Assembly: GCF_035609205.1 (NCBI RefSeq)
Contig: NZ_CP141184.1
Span: forward strand, 5,649,001 to 5,713,000
DNA: 64,000 nucleotides
Reading direction: 5' to 3'
Source: Hymenobacter sp. GOD-10R
Lineage (GTDB): Bacteria > Bacteroidota > Bacteroidia > Cytophagales > Hymenobacteraceae
Position 1 is the first letter of the stretch. The number at the start of each line of letters is the position of its first letter. Below are positions 34,699 through 43,349 of this stretch, piece by piece. The notes under the pieces were generated by a model, which worked only from the letters and a program-made list of their open reading frames with translations, did not search any database and was not told where the DNA came from. The translations under genes were made by a program, and so were the position numbers.

Positions 34699-34812
34699 GT
34701 TGCGCTCAGTTGATGCGGCTTGCTGCAGGGGCTACACTATGGCAGCTTCCTGCTGCACGGTTCTTAGCTCGAAAGAGGAGAATAGCGCCCTACTTACTGC
34801 GTGTGAGAAGTG

Positions 34813-34820
34813 TAGCTTTG
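34813..34820 (+). promoter_or_regulatory. -7 promoter box TAGCTTTG
   Basis: Exact TAnnTTTG, 24 nt before the fucosidase ATG. No clear -33 element. Confidence 0.5.
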
Positions 34821-34844
34821 TCAAGTCACGTAAGCTGGTAGCAC

Positions 34845-36287
34845 ATGGTATTTGCACGCTATAGGAGCCGGCTCTTGCTGCTGGCTGGTTTGGTCGTTGG
34901 GCTGCGAGCACAGGCCCAGCCTTCTTACGAGCCCACTTGGTCTTCGCTCGATCAGCGCCCCATTCCCCAGTGGTTTACCGACGCCAAGTTTGGCATCTTT
35001 ATTCACTGGGGCGTGTATTCGGTGCCGGCCTACCGACCTGTTAGTCCCAAGATGTACGAGACTTATGCTGAGTGGTACGGAGCCGATGTGTACGGTAACC
35101 CTACTCTGCGCCAAAGCTTCCACAACAAGAACTACGGGCCTACCTTTACCTACCGCGACTTTGGGCCGCTGTTTCGGGCCGAGCTGTTCGACCCGGTGCG
35201 CTGGGCTGATCTGTTTGCCCGCGCCGGTGCCCGCTATGTGGTGCTCACGGCCAAGCACCACGATGGCTACAGCCTTTGGCCTACTACGGCGCCCTACAAG
35301 CAGCAATGGAATAGTGGCGCCGTCGGTCCCAAACGCGATTTGGTCGGCGACCTAGCCCAGGCTGTGCGCGCCCGCGGGCTGAAGATGGGGCTCTACTACT
35401 CGCTACTCGAGTGGGAAAGCACGCCGACCCAAAGCCGGCCTAGCGGCTATTACCTACCCCCAGCTAACATCAACCAGTACCGTATCCCCGACGCAGTGTA
35501 CGTAGAGCAGAATTCGCTGTGGCAGCTGAAAGAACTTGTTACTCGTTATCAACCGGCTTTGCTCTTCGCCGATGGTGAGTGGGACCGGCCGGCTACCTAC
35601 TGGAAAAGCACCGAGTTTCTGGCCTGGCTCTATAACCATGCGCCTAATCGGGAGGAAGTCGTGGTGAATGACCGTTGGGGCCAAGGAACCCGAGGCCAAC
35701 ACGGCGGCTACTACACCAGCGAGTACGCCAGCGACAACGACAAAGTAGGCGCGCATCATCCGTGGGAAGAAAGCCGCGGCATGGGGCAATCCTACGGCTT
35801 CAATCGAGCCGAGAACCTGGAAGACTATAGCTCTTCCGCTCAGCTCGTACACCAGCTCATCGACATCGTTAGCCGGGGCGGCAACCTGCTGCTTAACATC
35901 GGCCCGGCTGCTGATGGCACCATCCCGGTGCTCATGCAAGAACGACTCGTGGATATCGGCAAGTGGCTGGCCATTAACGGAGAAGCTATTTATGGCACGA
36001 AGGTCTGGAGGGCAAACGCCGAACCTAGCCAGCAGACGAAGACACTCTACTACACCACTAAAGGCCGCGACCTGTACGTGCTAGCAACGAGCTGGCCCAC
36101 GGCACCCTTCGTGGTAACTGGCCTGCCTGCCACAAGCAACCTGCGCGTAACGCTGCTAGGGAGCCAAGTGCCGGTCAAGTACCGCCGCCACAAAGGCCAG
36201 CTCATCCTTCAGCCGCCTCCCCTGACCCCAGCCCAGATTCCCTCCCCGCTCGCGTACGTATTCAAAATTCAAAACGCTACGCCGTAA
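34845..36287 (+). CDS. Alpha-L-fucosidase, GH29
   Basis: 480 residues. The signal peptide (LLLLAGLVVGLRAQAQ) exports it to periplasm or surface. GH29 catalytic-domain landmarks: WFTDAKFGIFIHWGVYSVPA (residues 43-62), VVLTAKHHDGYSLW (132-145), and the nucleophile Asp243 in LLFADGEWDRPA. NLLLNIGPAADGTIP follows at the end of the barrel. A C-terminal beta-sandwich occupies residues ~370-480. It releases L-fucose from glycans. It stands alone, with no SusCD pair or fucose pathway genes nearby. Confidence 0.95.
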   Translation: MVFARYRSRLLLLAGLVVGLRAQAQPSYEPTWSSLDQRPIPQWFTDAKFGIFIHWGVYSVPAYRPVSPKMYETYAEWYGADVYGNPTLRQSFHNKNYGPTFTYRDFGPLFRAELFDPVRWADLFARAGARYVVLTAKHHDGYSLWPTTAPYKQQWNSGAVGPKRDLVGDLAQAVRARGLKMGLYYSLLEWESTPTQSRPSGYYLPPANINQYRIPDAVYVEQNSLWQLKELVTRYQPALLFADGEWDRPATYWKSTEFLAWLYNHAPNREEVVVNDRWGQGTRGQHGGYYTSEYASDNDKVGAHHPWEESRGMGQSYGFNRAENLEDYSSSAQLVHQLIDIVSRGGNLLLNIGPAADGTIPVLMQERLVDIGKWLAINGEAIYGTKVWRANAEPSQQTKTLYYTTKGRDLYVLATSWPTAPFVVTGLPATSNLRVTLLGSQVPVKYRRHKGQLILQPPPLTPAQIPSPLAYVFKIQNATP

Positions 36288-36383
36288 CACTAGCCGCTAG
36301 CGGGCGTCCACGTGGAAAGCTAGGTTCGTCACCTTTATACAAATGCTACCGCACAGAAGCTCGCACAAAGCCAAGTTCTCGGC

Positions 36384-37955
36384 TTATTCCAGCACGATCC
36401 GCTGGGTAGCTTGGTAGCTCGGCGGCCCACTTAAGCGCAGCCAATATAGCCCCGCTGGCACAGCCCCTACCGAAACGTTGACCACTGTGGCGGCAGGTAG
36501 TTGTTGCCGTAAGACGGAGCGGCCGAGTGCATCTACAAGCTGTAGCTGCAAACCAACTGACGGCGCATCGGCGGGCAACTGTACTGTGAAAGAACCTTGA
36601 GCAGGATTCGGATACACCCGCCAAGCATCGCGGGCAGGAGCGGACTGATTGGTTAGGACCGTAGACGAAAGCTTCACCAGCCAATAATCCCCATAAAATT
36701 CGCCGCCTCGGCTCGGTTCGCTCTTATTGCCAACAGCATCACCCGTGGACATGCCAGCCAGCAAGTATCCACCATCCGCTGCGGTGCGCACCTGCACGAG
36801 TTGCGTGTAACTGTCCCCCGCACGGAGCGTCTGTTCCCATTGCTTGCTGCCGTGCGCATCAAGCTTCAGGACACTATATGTACTAAAGTCATTACCACCT
36901 AGCAGACAGCCACCATCCTGTGTAAGCGTGACGCCCGCTAGATAATCTTCCTTGTCCGTGCCGTACGATCGGTCCCACTGCTTATTACCCTGCGCATCTA
37001 CTTGCACGAGCCAGTAGTCGCGCAGACCTAGGTTCGGTTGGCTCTTATCACCGCTAGCACCTGAGAGGGAAGAACCAGCCAGCAACGCGCCCCCATCGGC
37101 CGTGAGTTGTAGCTCACGTAAGTAGTCGTTGGAGTCGCCCCCAAGTGTGCGGTCCCACTGCGTGGCACCTTGTCCATTCAGCTTAACTAGCCAATAGTCG
37201 ATGCCACCCTGGCTAGCTTGCGTTTTATCACCGGAGATATTGGAAGCAGAATAGCCGCCAAGCAAGTACCCGCCATCAACCGTTTGCTGCATGCTGCTGA
37301 AGACCTCCTGACCAGTACCGCCTAGGGTACGGTCCCATTGCTTGGCGCCTTGGCTATCGAGTTTCACAACCCAATAATCCGATCTACCCCAGCTAGCTTC
37401 CGTCTTGTCACCGGATGCGGCGGAGCTGGAAGTGCCACCAAGCAAGTAACCGCCATCGGCGGTTGTGAGCACGCTAACGAGCGCATCGCTGCCGCTGCCT
37501 CCTAGGGTACGGTCCCACTGCGTGTGGCCTTGCGCGTCCAGCTTGATAACCCAGTAATCTACATTGCCTTGGCTGGCTTGCGTCTTATCACCCGAGTTAG
37601 GTGAAGTGGATTGAGCGCCCACAAGGTAGCCGCCGTCGGCAGTTTGCTGCACGCTGATAGCGCCATCGTAGTCGCTCCCGCCGAGCGTGCGGTCCCACTG
37701 CTTCCGTCCTTGCGCATCTATCTTCACCACCCACGCATCGTCTGTTCCTTGGCCGTCCTGCGTCTTATCACCCGAACGCGGCGAGGCAGAGGCGCCGACC
37801 AGAATGCTGCCACCATCGCGGGTGGTTTGTATGCCAGCGAGGCGTTCCTCATCGCTGCCCCCTAGGGTACGATCCCACTGTTTGGTGGGCGCTTGAGCAA
37901 AGACGTGGCCTGCGAGCAAGATCCCGCTTGCCACTAGGAGGTGTCGAAATTTCAT
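36384..37955 (-). CDS. T9SS-exported seven-repeat protein
   Basis: 523 residues from ATG 37955 (MKFRHLLVASGILLAG). After the signal peptide come seven ~60-residue repeats, each opening with a K/T-QWDRTLGG-like motif and containing TADGGYLLGG and DYWVVKLDAQG. The sixth is shortened to about 46 residues, and the seventh is diverged (KQWEQTLRAG). The last ~75 residues form a type IX secretion sorting domain (WRVYPNPAQGSFTVQLP then GLYWLRLSG). The repeats resemble beta-propeller blades. It is probably secreted or surface attached; ligand unknown. The longer GTG start at 37958 adds one residue only. Confidence 0.88.
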   Translation of the reverse strand: MKFRHLLVASGILLAGHVFAQAPTKQWDRTLGGSDEERLAGIQTTRDGGSILVGASASPRSGDKTQDGQGTDDAWVVKIDAQGRKQWDRTLGGSDYDGAISVQQTADGGYLVGAQSTSPNSGDKTQASQGNVDYWVIKLDAQGHTQWDRTLGGSGSDALVSVLTTADGGYLLGGTSSSAASGDKTEASWGRSDYWVVKLDSQGAKQWDRTLGGTGQEVFSSMQQTVDGGYLLGGYSASNISGDKTQASQGGIDYWLVKLNGQGATQWDRTLGGDSNDYLRELQLTADGGALLAGSSLSGASGDKSQPNLGLRDYWLVQVDAQGNKQWDRSYGTDKEDYLAGVTLTQDGGCLLGGNDFSTYSVLKLDAHGSKQWEQTLRAGDSYTQLVQVRTAADGGYLLAGMSTGDAVGNKSEPSRGGEFYGDYWLVKLSSTVLTNQSAPARDAWRVYPNPAQGSFTVQLPADAPSVGLQLQLVDALGRSVLRQQLPAATVVNVSVGAVPAGLYWLRLSGPPSYQATQRIVLE

Positions 37956-38025
37956 CACAAAAAGTAAAGAAGGAAATCATGCTGACGGTGCGCTGAGCCA
38001 TTGTCAATAGCTCCACCCAATCAGC

Positions 38026-38418
38026 TTATTTCAACAAGCCAGCTTGGTGTATAGAATCGAAAATAAGTTGAGCGACTGCTGACACTTTAGCGCGGTCAGC
38101 GTAGGTAAGCCACACCATCTCTTCGATTTCGGCAGCGGGCGCAAGCTGACCATGGTAATCGGCCGCATAGCAGCGCATGCGAACCAGCGTACCAGCGGGC
38201 TTTCCGTGCGCTTGGGCTTCAAACTGCCCCACCAAATGCACCGTTTCTAGGATTAGATCAACGCTTAGCTCTTCCTTGATTTCTCGTAGCAAAGCTTCGT
38301 GATCTGATTCGCCGGGTTCTCTCTTCCCACCCGGAATGTAATAAGTGTCGCGGTTGTGGCTGCGAGCCGTCAGGATAGCTCCGTTTTCGATGCGTATCCA
38401 AGCTAGTTTATCGATCAT
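38026..38418 (-). CDS. NUDIX hydrolase
   Basis: 130 residues from ATG 38418 (MIDKLAWIRIENGAIL). The Nudix box is GGKREPGESDHEALL plus REIKEELSV, matching G-x5-E-x7-R-E-U-x-E-E with Ser in place of the last Gly. It would hydrolyse a nucleoside diphosphate-linked substrate in a Mg-dependent way; the exact substrate cannot be told. It resembles small MutT/DUF4743-like enzymes. Single gene. Confidence 0.87.
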   Translation of the reverse strand: MIDKLAWIRIENGAILTARSHNRDTYYIPGGKREPGESDHEALLREIKEELSVDLILETVHLVGQFEAQAHGKPAGTLVRMRCYAADYHGQLAPAAEIEEMVWLTYADRAKVSAVAQLIFDSIHQAGLLK

Positions 38419-38540
38419 ATAAATCAGTATTAAGTCGTCAACAGACACATGATCTATGGTGATATATTCATTTATTCATCAGCTTCATAGAAAGCAGCTT
38501 ATCTGAAAAGCCTGCATCTAGTGCCACTTTGAGCAGTAGT

Positions 38541-39200
38541 TTATAACACGAAGCCTAGCTTGATACCAGCTTCCGGCTTTACCCTGGTGAGGCGGCGTTG
38601 GAGCTCGTACCCTGTATCGGTATAGTGTGCTTGAATATCATTGGATAAACCTAGGCCGGCGTATGCCTCTACCAAACCGTGGTTACCGAAACGGCGCTGA
38701 AGCCCCCAAAGCACAGCCACGGCAGTAAAATCGTAGCGCAGACGCCGGCCAATGGTCCGTGGATTCCACCAGCTGCTCGTCGACTGTAGCGCCAGGTAAT
38801 TGCCAACAAAAGCGCCAGTAGCCAGACCGCGTTGCCGTCGCTTGGTTTGGTTATAGTAACGTCGGACACCAAAGTCAGCCCCGGCGTTGTACAAGTTCAT
38901 GTACTTCGTGATAGAGCCTTGGTTTTGAAGGTTGACTTTCAGACGCACGCCACTGAACCCGTTCGCATAAACGGTCCAGTGAGGTGCCACCTGACATTCT
39001 ACTCCAACGACAAGTGGAAGAGTCAACCCCGTGGGCTCTCCCACAGCAAAACCACGCGTGAGCCCCGTGCTGCCTTTGAACAGAACGTGAGAAGAACTGT
39101 CTGCTGCGGCAGTCGGCACAGTTTGGCCGGCAGCGGAAGCGTGCACAAGGAGAGCAACGCTACTTGTGCACAGTGTCCTCTTGATGATCGAATAAAACAT
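38541..39200 (-). CDS. Predicted outer-membrane beta-barrel protein
   Basis: 219 residues with a signal peptide (MFYSIIKRTLCTSSVALLV, cleavage near AGQ). The mature region alternates hydrophobic and polar residues (PLVVGVECQVAPHWTVYANG, then VEAYAGLGLSNDIQAHY) and ends in KPEAGIKLGFVL, a typical terminal strand. It belongs to the broad small-porin/OMP_b-brl type. No defined family or function. ATG 39200. Confidence 0.6.
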   Translation of the reverse strand: MFYSIIKRTLCTSSVALLVHASAAGQTVPTAAADSSSHVLFKGSTGLTRGFAVGEPTGLTLPLVVGVECQVAPHWTVYANGFSGVRLKVNLQNQGSITKYMNLYNAGADFGVRRYYNQTKRRQRGLATGAFVGNYLALQSTSSWWNPRTIGRRLRYDFTAVAVLWGLQRRFGNHGLVEAYAGLGLSNDIQAHYTDTGYELQRRLTRVKPEAGIKLGFVL

Positions 39201-39492
39201 GTTGGTAGAAAGTAGATAATCCGCTTGGATACATCCCTGCTGGCTAAGCTGTTACCTTAGCTAGGTGATGTGTTTTGCAAAACTAGCGGGTGCTTTCGCC
39301 GAGCACTTTTGCGAAACGGATTTCTACTTGCCTAATCCGGATTTGTATAGCGGCTCTTGTGCGACCTAGGCGCCACGTAAGTCATGGGTAATCATGCAGG
39401 TCGACGCCAACTGCTACAAACAGGAAAGCTCAGCGACTTGGTAGCCACTGAGCTTGCTTCTACTCTCTGATATCGTTGCGAGCAACTGCTAA

Positions 39493-40497
39493 TCAGGCAG
39501 CTATTGACGAGAGCAATGTATCGGTCTGAAAACGTTGTGGAGCGCGGCGTACCTGTGAAGGTCGTAGGCCAAACTTGCGCCGGAAGGCCGTAGCAAAGTG
39601 GGCCGGATTGGTGAACCCGACTACTTCGGCTACCTCCTGCACGGGCTGATCGGTGAGGGTCAGCAGTTGGTGCGCTACCGTTAGGCGGCGCTCGGCGATA
39701 TACCCGAACACAGTGGTGCCAAACAGCTCGCGGAAACCCTTCTTGAGTTTGAAGTCGTTGGTGCCGAACTGACGGGCTAGGGCTAATAGGCTCGGTGGGG
39801 CGGCGTAGTTCGTATCCAGAAAGTCGCGAATGGCGTGCAGAATTTCCCGGTCGCGGGAGGTACCACGCGCCCGCATCTGCCTGAGTTGGGTTTGCTGCTC
39901 AATAAATAGGTCCAGAAAGCGCGCTTCCAGAAACATTTTCTTCAGCGAACCGCTGTACGGGCAGTTGATAATCTGCTGAATGAGCGTGCGCTGCTGGGGC
40001 GAAATGGCCACCCCTTCCGGCAGCATCACAAACGGTTTGGGCTGGTCGAGCTGCCGCCCGTGTATACCGAGCCACTCTTCGTTGCTGGTCACTAGTTGCC
40101 CGAAAAGCTCCCGCGTGAGATGGATGGAAAAGCTCGTATGCTGCTGCCCCTGAAAGGTATAGAAGTTGGCAGGTGCCTCATCCGCCATCATGTTGTGCTG
40201 TCCTTGCCCGAAGCGCAATGGACGTAGAGCGCAAGCCTTTGAATCGATCTGGCCGTCTAGTTGGTAGAGCATAGCTAGCCACGGCTTTTCGACGGCTAGC
40301 TCAAGCTGTAGTGGCCGATCTAAATGCCCAGTCAGCGTCGTGATCTGAAATCCCTCTAAGAAGTAATCTGAAAAAATCGCTTCGTTGCCTCCGCTTTGCC
40401 AAGTAGTAGTAGCCTGCAGTAAGCCTGTCTGCTGGTGCAGATTCGTGTGGCAATTGTCAGTAAACTCGGCAGTAAGAACTTGGTAAAATGGCTCCAT
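39493..40497 (-). CDS. AraC-family transcriptional regulator
   Basis: 334 residues from ATG 40497 (MEPFYQVLTAEF). The C-terminal ~100 residues carry the two HTH motifs: PSLLALARQFGTNDFKLKKG and LTDQPVQEVAEVVGFTNPAHF, with FRRKFGLRPSQVRR. The N-terminal ~220 residues are a ligand-binding/dimerisation half with no named domain. Effector and targets unknown. It may control the outer-membrane gene downstream at 38541-39200, which is on the same strand 292 nt away, but that is inference. Confidence 0.9.
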   Translation of the reverse strand: MEPFYQVLTAEFTDNCHTNLHQQTGLLQATTTWQSGGNEAIFSDYFLEGFQITTLTGHLDRPLQLELAVEKPWLAMLYQLDGQIDSKACALRPLRFGQGQHNMMADEAPANFYTFQGQQHTSFSIHLTRELFGQLVTSNEEWLGIHGRQLDQPKPFVMLPEGVAISPQQRTLIQQIINCPYSGSLKKMFLEARFLDLFIEQQTQLRQMRARGTSRDREILHAIRDFLDTNYAAPPSLLALARQFGTNDFKLKKGFRELFGTTVFGYIAERRLTVAHQLLTLTDQPVQEVAEVVGFTNPAHFATAFRRKFGLRPSQVRRAPQRFQTDTLLSSIAA

Positions 40498-40810
40498 ACG
40501 CAGCAATACTTAATAACATACTACACTAAGCTGTGGGGTTAGCTAAGTTAGCAAGCGCCACTGCTTAAGCAAATTACAAAGTTGAGCACACTCAGCACAC
40601 CGCGCAATCCCATAAACATGTCATAAATAAGGCAATGAATCAGTTTTATGGGCTACTTGCTTCGCCCACTAAACCTAGCCTCCCCGACTTTCACAGCGGT
40701 TAGTAAAAGATTGTGCTACACAAGCCTGCTTCCAGAAACCGCACGGCAAGGTTGTGAGCACTTGCTTAAGCTAGTCTGTTGCAAGTGAAGAATCTAGGTG
40801 GTGTCCTCGC
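40498..40810. other. Gap upstream of the AraC regulator
   Basis: About 313 nt between the AraC start codon and the terminator at 40811. No gene, repeat or exact promoter box recognised. Confidence 0.3.
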
Positions 40811-40852
40811 AAAAGAAAAGCCTGTTGCTAATCAGCAACAGGCTTTTCTTTT
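40811..40852. terminator. Terminator of the FkbM-DUF4834 operon
   Basis: Perfect 19-bp stem with an AATC loop; AAAAGAAAAG on one arm and CTTTTCTTTT on the other give a U-rich end in both directions. It lies 24 nt after the stop at 40876. Confidence 0.9.
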
Positions 40853-40875
40853 ATCGTATTCTATAAATAGACAGG

Positions 40876-41142
40876 CTATTTAACTTCTTCGAAATCAACG
40901 TAGTCGCCGCCTTTGAACTGCTGCGGTTTCGACGGTTTCTGCTTAGGTGGCACGTACTCAACACGCACCTCACCCGGCGGAGGCGACGCAGGTGGAGGGT
41001 TGAACGGCGAACCACCAAACTGCTGCTCAAAGCGCCGCGAGTGCTTTTGCACAAGGTTCCCCACAAGCAGCCGTAGCACCACGGGCACTACAAAGCGAAT
41101 GATAAACGAAATAACAAGGAGCGTGAGCAGGAACTTGACCAT
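40876..41142 (-). CDS. DUF4834-like small membrane protein
   Basis: 88 residues. An N-terminal helix (FLLTLLVISFIIRFVVPVVL) is followed by a short basic region and a Pro-rich linker (NPPPASPPPGEVRVEY), ending in GGDYVDFEEVK. This matches the general pattern of Bacteroidota DUF4834 proteins. Its ATG overlaps the stop of the upstream FkbM gene (TAATG, one shared base), so translation is coupled. Function unknown. Confidence 0.75.
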   Translation of the reverse strand: MVKFLLTLLVISFIIRFVVPVVLRLLVGNLVQKHSRRFEQQFGGSPFNPPPASPPPGEVRVEYVPPKQKPSKPQQFKGGDYVDFEEVK

Positions 41143-41909
41143 TAGCTAACGGGAACAGAGGCGGTAACAGGTTGAAAGTAAAAATCGGCCGTGACAGCGC
41201 TTTCCAAGTGCGCCATTGTGCACGGGACAAGTTCAGAACGCTCCGACAGCACAAATGGTTTGTAACCTAGCTTTTCTAGCAGCCCAACTACGTTCCGCCG
41301 GTTCTCCAGGCCATTGAGCTCTGTTTGGATGAGCGGCTGGAAACGGCGTAGAGTATGCTGCATGTGGCGAAACACTTCATACTCAAATCCTTCGACATCG
41401 CACTTCACAAAGTCGAGGCGAGCTAGGTCGGCCAGCAGCTCATCCGGCACACGCATCGGTACGTCGTAGGTGCGGGCGTAGTGTTCTTGGGTATTGCTCG
41501 CTGCTATTTTGGTCATACCGTGGTGGAGCAAACCGTTGCGCTCGGGCGTGCCCATCTGCACGGTGGTGTTCTCGCCACCCAAAGCATAAGGCAATAGCGT
41601 CAGGTTGGCGTAGCCACTCAAGTGCACATTGTCTTTCCAAATGTTCTGGAACATTGGAATGGGCTCCACTGCCAGCACTTTACCCTGCGGTCCGGCTAGT
41701 CGCGATAGGGCTACGGAATAGTAGCCTAGGTTGGCCCCTATATCCAAACACACAAACCCCGGCTTGACGAGCTTAGCTAGAAAAAATAACTCAGGATACT
41801 TGTCCTTTCCCCAGCCCGCGCCCACCAACCGCAGGTACACGCGGCTTACCAATCGGATGTAGCGTTCGAAGCCAAGTGCCCGGACCAGCAGTTTGCGGAG
41901 TTCTTTCAT
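41142..41909 (-). CDS. FkbM family methyltransferase
   Basis: 255 residues. SAM-binding Rossmann motif FVCLDIGANLGYYSVALSRL, then VLAVEPIPMFQNI and LDFVKCDVEGFEYEVFRHM are the FkbM signature. Such enzymes O-methylate sugars or lipids, commonly during surface polysaccharide or glycolipid maturation. ATG 41909 lies 12 nt after a one-mismatch -7 box (TACCTTTA), so the leader would be very short. It is operonic with the DUF4834 protein. Confidence 0.9.
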   Translation of the reverse strand: MKELRKLLVRALGFERYIRLVSRVYLRLVGAGWGKDKYPELFFLAKLVKPGFVCLDIGANLGYYSVALSRLAGPQGKVLAVEPIPMFQNIWKDNVHLSGYANLTLLPYALGGENTTVQMGTPERNGLLHHGMTKIAASNTQEHYARTYDVPMRVPDELLADLARLDFVKCDVEGFEYEVFRHMQHTLRRFQPLIQTELNGLENRRNVVGLLEKLGYKPFVLSERSELVPCTMAHLESAVTADFYFQPVTASVPVS

Positions 41910-41951
41910 TATAGGCGTAAAGGTAATACGCCGAGCCGGGCTAGCGATGCG

Positions 41952-42413
41952 CTACTTGCGCGCTTTGCTCCACAGCCGTGAGGCACCCGCCGCTGCCAGG
42001 CCTCCTACTAGGTACCAAGCCACCGTCATGAGCTTGGTTTGGGGAGTACGATTGCTAGGTGCCTTCCCTAGCCCCAATGGGCCCGGAAGCACCACGCCGC
42101 CTACACCAGCCGCTAGCCCTAGTAAGGCTCCGCGTCCCCATGCCTTCTTTCCTTTACCTACAAAGCTGTAATACAACCCATTAACCAGTATATCACCGGC
42201 CATGGTTACATCGAACAGGGTGTCATGATCCGGCTGAGGGGCTTCTGCGGTGTTCAGGATTTTTCGCAGCGCCCGCATGCCGAACACATCCATCCGCGGA
42301 GCAACATCGGGCGCAATACGACGAGCATTTTCGTGCAACAGCGTGAGTACAATGGAACCCGCAAAGCCACTAAAGAGGGCCTGTGGTAACTTAGTCGAAG
42401 ATTTTTTTCCCAT
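41952..42413 (-). CDS. Uncharacterised small membrane protein
   Basis: 153 residues; no family recognised. Hydrophobic stretches near residues 12-26 (LFSGFAGSIVLTLLH), 96-116 (LLGLAAGVGGVVLPGPLG) and 128-144 (LMTVAWYLVGGLAAAGA) suggest three helices. Polar segment RKILNTAEAPQPDHDTLFDV lies between. It precedes FkbM on the same strand with a 42-nt gap. The codon pattern and clean ATG support it as a real gene. Confidence 0.65.
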   Translation of the reverse strand: MGKKSSTKLPQALFSGFAGSIVLTLLHENARRIAPDVAPRMDVFGMRALRKILNTAEAPQPDHDTLFDVTMAGDILVNGLYYSFVGKGKKAWGRGALLGLAAGVGGVVLPGPLGLGKAPSNRTPQTKLMTVAWYLVGGLAAAGASRLWSKARK

Positions 42414-42554
42414 GAGTAATATGGCGTAAGGGCTGCTTGTTTGCCTTACCTAGCTTCCCAAACGAGCAAGCATGGCAGGACGTTGCGGGTATCAGTGTAT
42501 TAACTCGCCTGAAATTTTTAGGTAGTAAGCTTGTGCTGGTTTATCTAGCTTTTC

Positions 42555-42562
42555 TATCTTTG
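42555..42562 (+). promoter_or_regulatory. tRNA-Thr promoter -7 box TATCTTTG
   Basis: Exact TAnnTTTG, with TTG at 42531-42533 exactly 21 bases upstream as the -33 element. The box ends 33 nt before the mature 5' end of the tRNA. Confidence 0.75.
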
Positions 42563-42595
42563 CAGCCCTAAGTAGCGCCGGCTGCTTAGTTATTA

Positions 42596-42668
42596 GCCTT
42601 CTTAGCTCAGTTGGTAGAGCAGCTCATTCGTAATGAGCAGGTCGCAGGTTCGAGTCCCGTAGAAGGCT
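42596..42668 (+). tRNA. tRNA-Thr (anticodon CGT)
   Basis: 73-nt cloverleaf. Acceptor GCCTTCT (42596-42602) pairs with AGAAGGC (42661-42667), with discriminator T at 42668. The D-arm contains AGCTCAGTTGGTAGAGC. Anticodon stem GCTCA/TGAGC with loop TTCGTAA gives anticodon CGT, reading ACG (Thr). The T-loop is TTCGAGT; the T-stem holds one A-C mismatch and a G-T pair. CCA is not encoded (TCA follows). A terminator follows at once. Confidence 0.95.
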
Positions 42669-42711
42669 CAAAAAGGCCCGAAAACGCAAACGCGTTTCTC
42701 GGGCCTTTTTG
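42669..42711 (+). terminator. tRNA-Thr terminator
   Basis: Hairpin CAAAAAGGCCCGA...CGGGCCTTTTTG with one bulge, starting at the base after the tRNA discriminator and ending in T5. Confidence 0.85.
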
Positions 42712-42736
42712 CGTTTGGTGCTAGCCGCTCACGAGG

Positions 42737-43126
42737 CTACGCCTGCTGGTGCAGGTTGTCTAGTCCTAAGCGCTGCATCGTGTCGCCTTCGAAGTCAAAC
42801 TCAATCATCACGGCTGGCTCATTACCGACCACCCAACCGTCGTGCCCCGGCGTGATAACCACGATTTGGGGTGCCGTGAACGTTTCATTAGCCCCATCAG
42901 CATACTGGATGTGCAGCTGGCCCTGCGCTAGAAATCCAACGTGCGCATGCTGGCAATACTCCGTCCCGACAAGCGGCTTCATGTTGCGCGACCAGCGAAA
43001 GTCGGGTGGGTATACCACGCGTTTGATTCGTGCGGCACCAGCCCGCATAAAGTCTAGTTGCACGCCACCAACTTCGCGGTGCTCAGTGCCCGACATAGGC
43101 GCCATCAGGGAATCGACAGGATTCAT
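42737..43126 (-). CDS. Cupin-domain protein
   Basis: 129 residues from ATG 43126 (MNPVDSLMAPMSGTEH). Residues ~40-115 form a cupin beta barrel: LVGTEYCQHAHVGFLAQGQL fits the first cupin motif (two His available) and ITPGHDGWVVGNEPAVMIEF the second. The metal and substrate are unknown. A longer frame to 43183 exists, but the ATG at 43126 is the cleaner start. It is convergent with the tRNA unit. Confidence 0.8.
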   Translation of the reverse strand: MNPVDSLMAPMSGTEHREVGGVQLDFMRAGAARIKRVVYPPDFRWSRNMKPLVGTEYCQHAHVGFLAQGQLHIQYADGANETFTAPQIVVITPGHDGWVVGNEPAVMIEFDFEGDTMQRLGLDNLHQQA

Positions 43127-43295
43127 GGGAAGTAGGTTTGGGTGGATAACAAGTAGTTGAGGAATAACTAAATATATACACAATCAGCTTACTTCCGTCG
43201 CGCTTACGCTAATTCCTAGCAGGAAATTCTAGCTGTAGGTTGTGCTAAGTATCAATTAGGATGTTACCTCAAACGGTTTGCTTTGAACGCACAAA

Positions 43296-43327
43296 AAAGC
43301 CTCGCCAGCACGTGCTGACGAGGCTTT
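43296..43327. terminator. Terminator of the desaturase gene
   Basis: Hairpin AAGCCTCG-CAGCA-cg-TGCTG-CGAGGCTT with one C-A mismatch, followed on the minus strand by T6. It lies 23 nt after the stop at 43350. Confidence 0.8.
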
Positions 43328-43349
43328 CGAATTGATAAACCTAGCTTTT

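Noticed and set aside
36384..37955. Possible CRISPR or satellite array (regular ~180-bp period)
   Set aside because: The repeats are in-frame protein repeats of about 60 codons with divergent sequence, not short identical direct repeats with unique spacers.
39427..39454. AGCTCAG...CTGAGCT hairpin after the AraC gene
   Set aside because: Arms are only 7 bp with a 14-nt loop and no U-tract, so support for a terminator is too weak.
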